Assembly (NCBI RefSeq): GCF_900106995.1
Contig: NZ_FNOK01000014.1
Coordinates: 62,001 to 126,000 of the forward strand
From: Saccharopolyspora shandongensis
GTDB lineage: Bacteria > Actinomycetota > Actinomycetes > Mycobacteriales > Pseudonocardiaceae
Reading direction: 5' to 3'
DNA length: 64,000 nucleotides
The notes beneath the pieces are model-generated. The model made no database searches, was not told where the DNA came from, and was given only the letters and a program-made list of their open reading frames with translations. The stretch's first letter is position 1. The number at the start of each line of letters is the position of its first letter. The translations under genes and the position numbers were made by a program. Of the stretch, positions 52,842 to 60,446 are shown in pieces.

Positions 52842-53735
52842 ATGACGGAGCACGACGGGCCGACGGCCGGCATCTGCGCGGGACGGGTCGCCATCATCAC
52901 CGGTGCGGGGCAGGGCCTCGGCCGGGCGCACGCCCTCGAATTCGCGCGCCACGGCGCCAAGGTCGTCCTCAACGACATGTCACCGTCCGTCGAGGACGTC
53001 GCCGCGGAGGTGCGGGCCGCGGGAGGCGAGGCGGTCGCGGTCGTGGCCGACATCGCCGACTGGACGGCCAGCAAGGGCGTGATCGACCTCGCCGTGAGCA
53101 CGTTCGGCGGGCTCGACACCCTCGTCAACAACGCGGGCATCAACCGGGACCGGATGCTGGTCAACATGAGCGAGTCCGAGTGGGACCAGGTCATGACCGT
53201 CAACCTCAAGGGGCACTTCGCCCCGCTGCGCCACGCGGTCGCGTGGTGGCGGGACCAGGCCAAGGCGGGCAACCGGATCGCCGCCCGGGTGGTCAACACG
53301 TCGTCCGGGGCCGGGCTGATGGGCAGCGTCGGCCAGGGGAACTACGGCGCGAGCAAGGCCGGCATCGCCGCGCTGACCCAGGTCGCCGCGGTCGAGTTCG
53401 CCCGCTACGGCGTGGTCGTCAACGCCATCGCCCCGTCGGCGCGGACCCCGATGACGGAGGCGGTCTTCGCGGAGCGGATGGCCAAGCCCGCCGACGGCTT
53501 CGACGCGATGGATCCGGCGAACGTTTCCAGCCTCGTGGTGTGGTTGGGCAGCGACGAGGCCACCACGACCGGCCGGGTCTTCGAGATCGAAGGCGGCGAG
53601 GTCTCCCTCGCCGACGGGTGGCGGCACGGCCCGCCCGCGGTGAAGAACGGCCGGTGGGAGCCGCAGGAGCTGACGGCGGTCATCGCCGACCTGGTCGCGA
53701 AGGCCGAACCGCCGACACCCGTGTACGGGGCCTGA
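52842..53735 (+). CDS. SDR-family oxidoreductase (Rv3548c-like)
   Basis: A 297-residue SDR of the multifunctional-beta-oxidation type. ITGAGQGLGRAHALEFARHGAKVVLND in pieces (TGAGQGLGRAHA, VVLND), VADIADWTASKG, NNAGINRDRML, LKGHFAPLRHA and YGASKAG are present. The RDRM and LKGHF phrases are typical of 17-beta-HSD4-like 3-hydroxyacyl-CoA dehydrogenases and of Rv3548c in the KstR2 regulon (known). ATG 52842; the next gene starts two bases after its stop. Confidence 0.86.
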   Translation: MTEHDGPTAGICAGRVAIITGAGQGLGRAHALEFARHGAKVVLNDMSPSVEDVAAEVRAAGGEAVAVVADIADWTASKGVIDLAVSTFGGLDTLVNNAGINRDRMLVNMSESEWDQVMTVNLKGHFAPLRHAVAWWRDQAKAGNRIAARVVNTSSGAGLMGSVGQGNYGASKAGIAALTQVAAVEFARYGVVVNAIAPSARTPMTEAVFAERMAKPADGFDAMDPANVSSLVVWLGSDEATTTGRVFEIEGGEVSLADGWRHGPPAVKNGRWEPQELTAVIADLVAKAEPPTPVYGA

Positions 53736-53737
53736 CG

Positions 53738-54895
53738 ATGAGCACCGGTGATGAGGAATTCCGCGCCGAAGTGCGTGAATGGCTGGCCGAAGAGCTGACC
53801 GGCGAGTTCGCCGACGTCGTCGGCCTCGGCGGTTCGGGCCGGGAGGACGAGGCGCTCGACCGCAGGCTGGCGTGGGAGCGCCGGCTCGGTTCGGGCGGCT
53901 GGATCGGCCTCGGCTGGCCCGTCGAGCACGGCGGCCGCGGTGCTTCCCTGGCGCAGCAGGTGATCTTCCACGAGGAGTACGCGAAGGCAGGCGGGCCGGG
54001 GCGGTTGCTGCACATGAGCGAGCAGCTCGTCGGTCCGACGATCCTCGCGTTCGGCTCCGACGAGCAGAAGCGGCGCTTCCTGCCCGGAATCCTGTCGGGA
54101 GAGGCGCTCTGGTGCCAGGGCTACTCCGAGCCTGGTGCGGGATCCGACCTCGCAGGCGTCCGCACGCGCGCGGTGCGCGAAGGGGACGAGTACGTCCTGA
54201 ACGGGCAGAAGGTGTGGACCTCGCTCGCGCACGTTGCCGACTGGTGCTTTGTGCTCGCGCGCACCGACCCGGGGTCGAGCCGGCACGCGGGCCTCTCCTA
54301 CCTGCTGGTCCCGATGGACCAGCCGGGCGTCGAGGTCCGGCCGATCCGGCAGATCACCGGCACCAGCGAGTTCAACGAGGTGTTCTTCGACAACGCCCGC
54401 ACGCCGGTGGCCAACCGGGTCGGCGACGAGGGCGACGGCTGGCGGGTCGCGATGGGCACGCTCGGCTTCGAGCGCGGCGTCGCCACGCTCGGCCAGCAGA
54501 TCGGCTTCCAGCGCGAACTCGACCACGTCGTCGAACTCGCCAGGGAAGGCGGCGCGCTGGCCGATCAGGAGCTGCGCGGGCGCATCGTGCAGTCGTGGAT
54601 CGACCTGCGGGTGATGCGCTACACCGCGGTGTCGACGCTGCGATCGGCAGGCAGTTCGGTGTCCGGGTTCGAGGCGTCGCTGTCCAAGCTGCAGTGGGCG
54701 ACCTGGCACCGGGACCTGGGCGAGCTGGCCGTCGACGTCGTCGGGCCGGCGGCGCTCACCGTCGACGAACCCTACGACCTCTCGCCCGAGCAGACGTCGT
54801 TCCTGTTCAGCCGGTCGGACACGATCTACGGCGGCTCGAACGAGATCCAGCGCAACATCATCGCCGAGCGCGTTCTCGGGCTGCCTCGCGGATGA
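53738..54895 (+). CDS. Acyl-CoA dehydrogenase (FadE30-like long partner)
   Basis: A 385-residue acyl-CoA dehydrogenase. GWPVEHGGRGAS, WCQGYSEPGAGSDLAGVRTR near 121-140, LNGQKVWTS and the tail DTIYGGSNEIQRNIIAERVLGLPRG are clear family features. It follows the SDR gene by two bases and is followed by a second, shorter dehydrogenase gene 13 bases on. Similarity is strongest to the FadE30 type, which oxidises HIP-CoA in mycobacteria (known); the equivalence is likely but not proven. Confidence 0.87.
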   Translation: MSTGDEEFRAEVREWLAEELTGEFADVVGLGGSGREDEALDRRLAWERRLGSGGWIGLGWPVEHGGRGASLAQQVIFHEEYAKAGGPGRLLHMSEQLVGPTILAFGSDEQKRRFLPGILSGEALWCQGYSEPGAGSDLAGVRTRAVREGDEYVLNGQKVWTSLAHVADWCFVLARTDPGSSRHAGLSYLLVPMDQPGVEVRPIRQITGTSEFNEVFFDNARTPVANRVGDEGDGWRVAMGTLGFERGVATLGQQIGFQRELDHVVELAREGGALADQELRGRIVQSWIDLRVMRYTAVSTLRSAGSSVSGFEASLSKLQWATWHRDLGELAVDVVGPAALTVDEPYDLSPEQTSFLFSRSDTIYGGSNEIQRNIIAERVLGLPRG

Positions 54896-54908
54896 AACGG
54901 AGTACGCG

Positions 54909-56009
54909 GTGAGCGAGAACGAAGACCTGCGCGACGAGATGCGCAAGGCGGTCGCCGACTTCCTCCGCGCCGAGTCGGACCGGCGGGCGGCGATGGACGG
55001 CGACCACGGCTACGACCGGGCGCTCTTCAGGCGCGGCGTAGCGGATCTGGGGCTCGGCGGGCTCCCGGTGCCGGAGCGGTTCGGCGGGCTGGGGCTCGGG
55101 TTCGCCGAGGCCGCTGTGGTGATCGAGGAATTCGGGCGCGCCGTCGCGCCGTCACCGGTGCCGGACACGCTGATCGCCGGGACCCTGCTGAGCGAGTCGG
55201 CCGACGCGGGAACGCCCGGCGAGCCCGGCGAGGCCTTGCTCGCGAGGCTCGCCGAGGAGCCGGTCGCGATCGCCGTGGCCGGCCTCACCGAGACCCCCGG
55301 TCGCGGCCCGGTCGTGGCCGACGGCGGAGGGCTGTCGGGCGTGGTCGGTGCGGTCCCGCACGGGGCGACGGCGGACGTGTTGCTGGTGATCAGCGGCGAA
55401 GGGGACGACGCCGCAGTCCATCTCGTGGACCCCGAGCAGCCGGGCGTGACCCGCACGCCGCGCCGGGCGCTGGACCACACGCGCCGGCTCGCGGACGTCG
55501 AGCTCACCGGTGCTCGCGCGGATCGACTGTCGCCCGAGGGCGATGACGGGGCCCTCGCACGCCGGCTGGTCGCCCTCGCCCGGATCGCGTTGGCCGCCGA
55601 GTCCGCCGCCGCAGCGCAGGCGTGCCTCGACGAGACCGTGGGCTACCTCAAGGTGCGGGAGCAGTTCGGGCGGGCGATCGGCTCGTTCCAGGCGCTCAAG
55701 CACCGGTGCGCCGATCTCGCGGTCGCGGTCCACGGCGCCGTCGCCACGGCGCAGTACGCGGTGCGGTTCGCCATCACCGGCGAGGCGACCGACGAGCTGG
55801 GCGACGACCTGCCGACCGTCGCCGCGGTGGCGAAGGTGGTCGGCGCGGACACCCTGATGCGGGTGGCCGCGGATTGCCTGCAACTGCACGGCGGCGTCGG
55901 GTTCACCTTCGAGCACGACCTGCACCTGTACTTCAAGCGGGGCAAGGCCAATCAGCTGCTCGCCGGGTCCGGCCCGGCGCTGCGGCGGCAGCTGGCGGCA
56001 CGTCTGTGA
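54909..56009 (+). CDS. Acyl-CoA dehydrogenase (shorter partner)
   Basis: A 366-residue acyl-CoA dehydrogenase with a variable middle. GLGGLPVPERFGGLGLG, YLKVREQFGRAIGSFQALKHRCADLAV in pieces (REQFGRAIGSFQ) and HGGVGFTFEHDLHLYFKRGK are family features. Together with the upstream gene it resembles an alpha2beta2 pair. GTG start 54909 lies 13 bases after the previous stop with GGAGTACGCG upstream. Confidence 0.86.
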   Translation: MSENEDLRDEMRKAVADFLRAESDRRAAMDGDHGYDRALFRRGVADLGLGGLPVPERFGGLGLGFAEAAVVIEEFGRAVAPSPVPDTLIAGTLLSESADAGTPGEPGEALLARLAEEPVAIAVAGLTETPGRGPVVADGGGLSGVVGAVPHGATADVLLVISGEGDDAAVHLVDPEQPGVTRTPRRALDHTRRLADVELTGARADRLSPEGDDGALARRLVALARIALAAESAAAAQACLDETVGYLKVREQFGRAIGSFQALKHRCADLAVAVHGAVATAQYAVRFAITGEATDELGDDLPTVAAVAKVVGADTLMRVAADCLQLHGGVGFTFEHDLHLYFKRGKANQLLAGSGPALRRQLAARL

Positions 56010-56083
56010 ACGGATCCCGGACAGCGGGACCGGCGCTGGGCCTGCGCGGCGAATCGCGCAAACGTAGCGGTGTGCTTGCATCG

Positions 56084-56896
56084 ATGGCCGATTCCGGGAA
56101 TTCCAACGATCTTTCGATCGCCGCTGCGGTCGACCGCCTCAGCAGGGCCGAGCGGACGGGAATCCCCACCGAGCCGGTGCGGGACGTTCTCGGCGACACC
56201 GACATCGCTCTCGCCTACGCGGTGCAGCGGGAGCTCGCACGGCGGCGTGAAGCCAGGGGAGCGGTGGCGGTGGGCAGGAAGATCGGGCTGACCTCGCCCG
56301 CCGTCCAGCGGCAGATGGGCGTCGAACAGCCCGACTTCGGAGTGCTCTTCGCCGACATGGACGTTTCGGGCCGGGCCGTGATCCCGTTCCACCGGCTGCT
56401 GCAGTCGAGGGTCGAGGCGGAGATCGCCTTCGTGCTGAAGGCGGACCTGGCCGACGGCGAGCTCGACGAGGCGCAGGTCCGCGCCGCGGTCGACTACGCC
56501 GTGCCGGCGCTGGAGATCGTCGACAGCCGGATCGCCGGCTGGGACATCGCGATCACCGACACGGTCGCGGACAACGCCTCCAGCGGGCTGTTCGTGCTGG
56601 CCGACCACCGGCTCACGCTCGACGAGTTCGAGCCGCGGGAGGCGGTGATGCGGCTGTACGCCGACGACGAGCTGGTCTCGGAGGGCGACGGGGCCGCGTG
56701 CCTCGGCGATCCGCTCGCCGCGCTCGCCTGGCTGGCCCGCACGGCGCTGTCCTTCGGCGATCCGTTGCGAGCCGGGCAGATCGTGCTCTCGGGCGCACTG
56801 GGCCCGCTGGTCCCGGTCGCACCGGGCACGCGGTTCCGCGCCGTCATCGATCCGCTCGGCGAGGTCGCCACCACGTTCTCCGGGGAAGAAGCATGA
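56084..56896 (+). CDS. 2-hydroxypenta-2,4-dienoate hydratase-like (MhpD/HsaE family)
   Basis: A 270-residue fumarylacetoacetase-fold hydratase. GRKIGLTSPAVQRQMGVEQPDFG near 67-89 is characteristic of MhpD/HsaE enzymes; EAEIAFVL supplies acidic metal ligands. In cholesterol catabolism HsaE hydrates the five-carbon dienoate (known), usually with an aldolase and dehydrogenase that are absent here. The ATG at 56084 has no ribosome site; a GTG at 56006 overlapping the previous stop (GTGA) is an alternative giving 26 extra residues. Confidence 0.83.
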   Translation: MADSGNSNDLSIAAAVDRLSRAERTGIPTEPVRDVLGDTDIALAYAVQRELARRREARGAVAVGRKIGLTSPAVQRQMGVEQPDFGVLFADMDVSGRAVIPFHRLLQSRVEAEIAFVLKADLADGELDEAQVRAAVDYAVPALEIVDSRIAGWDIAITDTVADNASSGLFVLADHRLTLDEFEPREAVMRLYADDELVSEGDGAACLGDPLAALAWLARTALSFGDPLRAGQIVLSGALGPLVPVAPGTRFRAVIDPLGEVATTFSGEEA

Positions 56897-56997
56897 CGGC
56901 TCCCTCGTTGCGGAAACCCGTTGCGGTTCCAGCGGTTCCGCCCGTGCTCGGCCGGTTCGCCCTCGTCGTGAGCGAACGGCCGAGCGCTGCCGATCGG

Positions 56998-57600
56998 CTA
57001 CGCCAGGTATCGAGCGAGGAGCAGCCGGGCCGCCAGCCGCATGTCGGCCTCCGCCTGCTCGGCCGTCGTCTTGCGGCTGAGGCTGGAGACGAGCACTCCC
57101 CACCAGCTGAACACGAGCAGGCGGACGGTGCTCCGGTCTTCCTCGCTGGGCGCGGACTTCCCGAGCGTGCGGAGGATGGCGCGGGAGAGCGCCGAGTCGT
57201 TGTCCGGATACCCGCTCGGATCCGTGGTGTAGCTGGCGGCGGTGCTCTGCATCATCGCCGAGCACAGCCGGGGCCGGCTGAGCAGCTCACGGCTCAACAC
57301 CACCAGGACCTCGCCGATGTCGGTGACGACGTCGGCGCCGCCGGTCGGCCACAGCTGCTCGACGAACTTGCCGAGCTGCGCCTCGAACACCGCGGTGAAC
57401 AGGTGCGTCTTGGACGGGAAGTAGCGGTAGACCGTCCCGATCGCGACACCGGCGTCCTTGGCGACCTCGTGCATCTGCACGCGGTCGAAGTCCGCCGTGG
57501 CGCCGAGTTCCGCGGCGGCGTCGAGGATGCGATCGCGGCGCGCGACCTGGCCTTTCGACACCGGCGATGCGGGCGGCCGCACATCGGCGATTCTGGCCAC
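56998..57600 (-). CDS. TetR-family regulator (KstR-like)
   Basis: A 200-residue TetR protein. RRDRILDAAAELGATADFDRVQMHEVAKDAGVAIGTVYRYFPSK, read as landmarks FDRVQMHEVA and GVAIGTVYRYFPSK, resembles KstR more than KstR2. The C-terminal half (SAMMQSTAAS, VRLLVFSWWGVLVSS) also has the KstR arrangement. GTG start with AGGGGGAAC. It converges on the hydratase gene. A TCCGGA-TGT-TCCGGA dyad lies at 57625-57639 upstream. Its targets are unknown. Confidence 0.8.
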   Translation of the reverse strand: MARIADVRPPASPVSKGQVARRDRILDAAAELGATADFDRVQMHEVAKDAGVAIGTVYRYFPSKTHLFTAVFEAQLGKFVEQLWPTGGADVVTDIGEVLVVLSRELLSRPRLCSAMMQSTAASYTTDPSGYPDNDSALSRAILRTLGKSAPSEEDRSTVRLLVFSWWGVLVSSLSRKTTAEQAEADMRLAARLLLARYLA

Positions 57601-57724
57601 TGTTCCCCCTGTTCTAGCCGCACGTCCGGATGTTCCGGATTCAGGATAGAGGCGCGTGGTTCGCGCGCCGGACGTCGGATCTGGTGGCTGGAGGCTGTGT
57701 TGAGTGTTGTGGTGTGAGGTGTGG

Positions 57725-57846
57725 TATCGCGGGGTTTTGTCTTTGAAGCGGCGCAGCCGCTTAGCCCACCCTCGCAGCTTGCACCGCTGCGGGTTCGCAG
57801 GGGGCTTCTCGCGAGGACAGCCCCGACGTGGTGAATTGGCATTCAT
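57725..57846 (-). repeat. Dispersed ~110-base intergenic repeat, copy 2
   Basis: The reverse complement is closely similar to 52455-52575, including the AACCCGC, GCGGTGCAAG, GGTGGGCTA and CTGCGCCGC blocks. It occupies the 337-base gap (57601-57937) between the TetR and IclR genes, which otherwise shows no gene. Confidence 0.65.
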
Positions 57847-57937
57847 GAGTCGGGGATCCCACAGCGAGAAGGCGACAGCAACTCCCGCAGGGGGCCGCTG
57901 CCCGCACCGCCACGCAGAGCGAGTTCGGAAACAGGTT

Positions 57938-58813
57938 CTAGAGCCAGTCGCCGCCGTCTCCGACCGTGAGGAAGCGGGTCATCGCCTCGCTCGACCACGT
58001 CTGCTGGGGAGCCGAAAGGTCGGGCCGCGACAGGACGGGCCCGGCGAAGAACTCGTTCGACACGGCGTGCGCAGCCTGCATGAGGAGGGGCGCGACCCGC
58101 TCCATGGGCGTGTGCACGTCGCCCACCAGGGAGATCGCCGCCGCGGGACCTTCCTGGCCGCGCAGCGCGATGCCGACGCAGCTGACGTGGGCGAAGCACT
58201 CTCCGCGTTCGAAGGCCAGGCCGCGACGGCGCCTGATGCGATCCAGTTCCTGGTGCAGGATGCCCAGATCGCCGATGCTGCGCGGGGTCCGGCGGACCGC
58301 GTCGGCGTACTCGGTGTCGATCCGTTCCGGGGGCAGCCAGGCGAGCATCGCCTTGCCCAGCGCCGTGCAGTGCGCCGGAGCCCGGCCGCCGACGCGCGAG
58401 GGCACGTCGACCGCGGACCGCCCGCCCACCTTGTCGAGGTAGTACACCTCGGTGCCGGAGAGGACCGCCAAGTGCACGACCAGCTTGGTGCGGATCGCCA
58501 GGTCGTGGAGCACTGGTGCCGCCGCGCTGCGGAGGGCGTTCTGCCCGATTTCGCGGCCGCCGAGCCCGAGCGCTCGTTTGCCGAGCCGGTATCCGGACGT
58601 CGTGTGGTCGAGCCATCGCAACCGCACCAGCTGGTCGAGGATGCGGTGGGCCGTCGAGCGGGGGAGCCGGGTCCGCCGGGTCACCTCCTCCAGGTTCCGA
58701 CGGGTGTGCGGGTGCTCGAACAGGTCCAGGATCAGCGTCATCCGCTCCACCATGGACGGCGGTACGGGCTCCTCGACTGCCGACTCGGCATTCATCCTCA
58801 ACGTTGAGGTCAT
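57938..58813 (-). CDS. IclR-family transcriptional regulator
   Basis: A 291-residue regulator. Residues 20-85 form the IclR winged helix (RMTLILDLFEHPHTRRNLEEVTRRTRLPRSTAHRILDQL, landmarks RNLEEVTRRTRLPRSTAHRI). The C-terminal effector domain has APAHCTALGKAMLAWLP and a cysteine-containing AHVSCVGIALRG. The ATG at 58813 follows GGGAGG. The DegT-like stub upstream on the same strand ends 36 bases before it. It may govern the adjoining SDR and KstD-like genes. Confidence 0.87.
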   Translation of the reverse strand: MTSTLRMNAESAVEEPVPPSMVERMTLILDLFEHPHTRRNLEEVTRRTRLPRSTAHRILDQLVRLRWLDHTTSGYRLGKRALGLGGREIGQNALRSAAAPVLHDLAIRTKLVVHLAVLSGTEVYYLDKVGGRSAVDVPSRVGGRAPAHCTALGKAMLAWLPPERIDTEYADAVRRTPRSIGDLGILHQELDRIRRRRGLAFERGECFAHVSCVGIALRGQEGPAAAISLVGDVHTPMERVAPLLMQAAHAVSNEFFAGPVLSRPDLSAPQQTWSSEAMTRFLTVGDGGDWL

Positions 58814-58849
58814 GCCACACCTCCCGCGACCGGCAAAATGGAATTGATT

Positions 58850-59116
58850 CTAAAACAAGCTAGCAGCGACTCGGGTCGGCGAAAAGTGCCTGACCGATGA
58901 CGGCGGCCATCCCGCCCGAATGATCCCGTCCGGGCGGGATGGCTGCCCGATCGACGTGTCAGCGCGCGGCTCGGGTGCCGGCCGGTACAGGTCGGCGAAC
59001 CGGCTTTCCATCTCGTCGATCTTCAGCGCGAGCGGGCCGCCGCGCAGCACCTCCAGCACGGCGTTGATCTCCGCCTTGTCGTGCACGCTCCGTGTGTAGG
59101 TGACACGTGTGACCAT
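58850..59116 (-). pseudogene. Short frame resembling N-terminus of a DegT-type aminotransferase
   Basis: An 88-codon frame with a good GGAGG site before its ATG at 59116. The first 45 residues (YTRSVHDKAEINAVLEVLRGG, ALKIDEMESRFADLY) resemble the start of DegT/DnrJ/EryC1 aminotransferases, which run about 380 residues. The rest is unlike any protein I know and Arg/Ser/Pro-rich. I read it as a truncated gene, though a real small protein is possible. A KstR2-type box lies 134 bases upstream. Confidence 0.45.
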
Positions 59117-59249
59117 GGAAACCTCCGGTTGTCGTGATGGGGCCGGGATCGGGCGGATCGCCGGACGTCGGCCGCGGCCCGTCGGCGCCGGTCGTCGTGG
59201 CGACCGCCCGCGAACTCTTCGGCCGCGATGGGCGGAGCGCAATGCTTGC

Positions 59250-59263
59250 ACCAAGCGCTTGAT
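59250..59263. promoter_or_regulatory. KstR2-type box between divergent units
   Basis: ACCAAGCGCTTGAT fits AnCAAGnnCTTGnT exactly. It lies 218 bases before the SDR at 59481 and upstream of the leftward stub. The 364-base gap 59117-59480 holds no other feature. Confidence 0.8.
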
Positions 59264-59480
59264 TGGGATGTGCCGGGGTCGCATACTGGTGCGGAACCAC
59301 GGGGTTGTCCACCGTCGCGAGGTGGTCCGGCGGTGAGTCGTCCTGGCGCCGCGGGGCCGTGATCGCGGCCCCGCGTCCATCGTGGACGAAGCGGCGCGGC
59401 GGATGCTGTTCCGGCGACCGCAGCCGGGGACGCGCCCGGTCTGCCGCGGTGCCCCGAACGATGCCGTTGGAGGGAGTTCC

Positions 59481-60338
59481 GTGCCCACTCAGCAGGAGGT
59501 GTTCGGCGGGGGTCTCGCCGTGGTGACCGGTGCCGGATCCGGGCTCGGTGCCGGATTGGCCCGGCACCTCGCCGGGAACCTCGGCATGACGGTGATCGCG
59601 GCGGACGTCGACGAGTCGGCCGTGCGCGCCATCGCCGCCGAAGAGCACGGCCGCGGTGGCCGCGTGGTCGCGCACGTCGTCGACGTACGGGATCCCGACG
59701 CGATGGTGCGGCTCGCCCGCCAGGTGCGGGACGAGTTCGGCCCGGTCCGGCTGCTGATCAACAACGCCGGGGTCGAGCAGGTCGGCTACCTGTGGGACGT
59801 CCCGCCGGAGCGCTGGAGGCGGGTCGTGGACATCAACATCAGCGGAGTCTTCCACGGGATCCGGGCATTCCTGCCCGCCATGATCGAAGACGAACAGCGC
59901 AGCCACGTGCTCGCGATCGCGTCGGTCGGTGCCGTCACGACGTTGCCCCTGCAAGCCCCGTACGTCATGAGCAAGCACGCCGTGCTGGGCATGGTCGAGT
60001 GCCTGCACCAGGAGATCGCCCAAGTCGGCGCCGATGTCTCCGTCGCGGCCGTGCTGCCGGGGCCGGTGGCGTCCAACATCTTCAGCGCCGCGGGCGGCGT
60101 CGAATCCGGTGACGTCGCGGCCGCCGAGGAACACCGGCAGGCCATGCTGGCCATGCTCGAACAGGCCATCAGCGCCGACGAAGCGGCGGCGACGATCGTG
60201 GAGCAGGCGGCGCAAGGCGAGTTCTACATCGTCACCCACCCCGAGACCGTGCACGCGGCCATGGCGGCGCGTGCCGATCAGCTCACCCACCGTCGCGCTC
60301 CAGCGCCTCACCGGAGCCGGTTCGGCCGGCGCGATTGA
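59481..60338 (+). CDS. SDR-family oxidoreductase
   Basis: A 285-residue SDR. VTGAGSGLGAGLAR near 15-28, ADVDESA, NNAGVEQ, AIASVGAVTTLPLQAPYVMSKHA (Tyr and Lys) and PGPVASNIF are present. GTG 59481 with GGAGGGAG. The C-terminal extension after 250 residues is Arg-rich. It precedes a KstD-like gene by about 110 bases on the same strand, which suggests a joint steroid oxidation role. Confidence 0.86.
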   Translation: MPTQQEVFGGGLAVVTGAGSGLGAGLARHLAGNLGMTVIAADVDESAVRAIAAEEHGRGGRVVAHVVDVRDPDAMVRLARQVRDEFGPVRLLINNAGVEQVGYLWDVPPERWRRVVDINISGVFHGIRAFLPAMIEDEQRSHVLAIASVGAVTTLPLQAPYVMSKHAVLGMVECLHQEIAQVGADVSVAAVLPGPVASNIFSAAGGVESGDVAAAEEHRQAMLAMLEQAISADEAAATIVEQAAQGEFYIVTHPETVHAAMAARADQLTHRRAPAPHRSRFGRRD

Positions 60339-60446
60339 TCGGTGGATCGAGCGCATCCTGTTGAGCGGGAGCAGCTCTTCACCGGCGGGGCGCAGCGGTG
60401 ATGGGCTGCGGCATCGCAGTACCGGCACCAGAACTAGGAGACGCCG

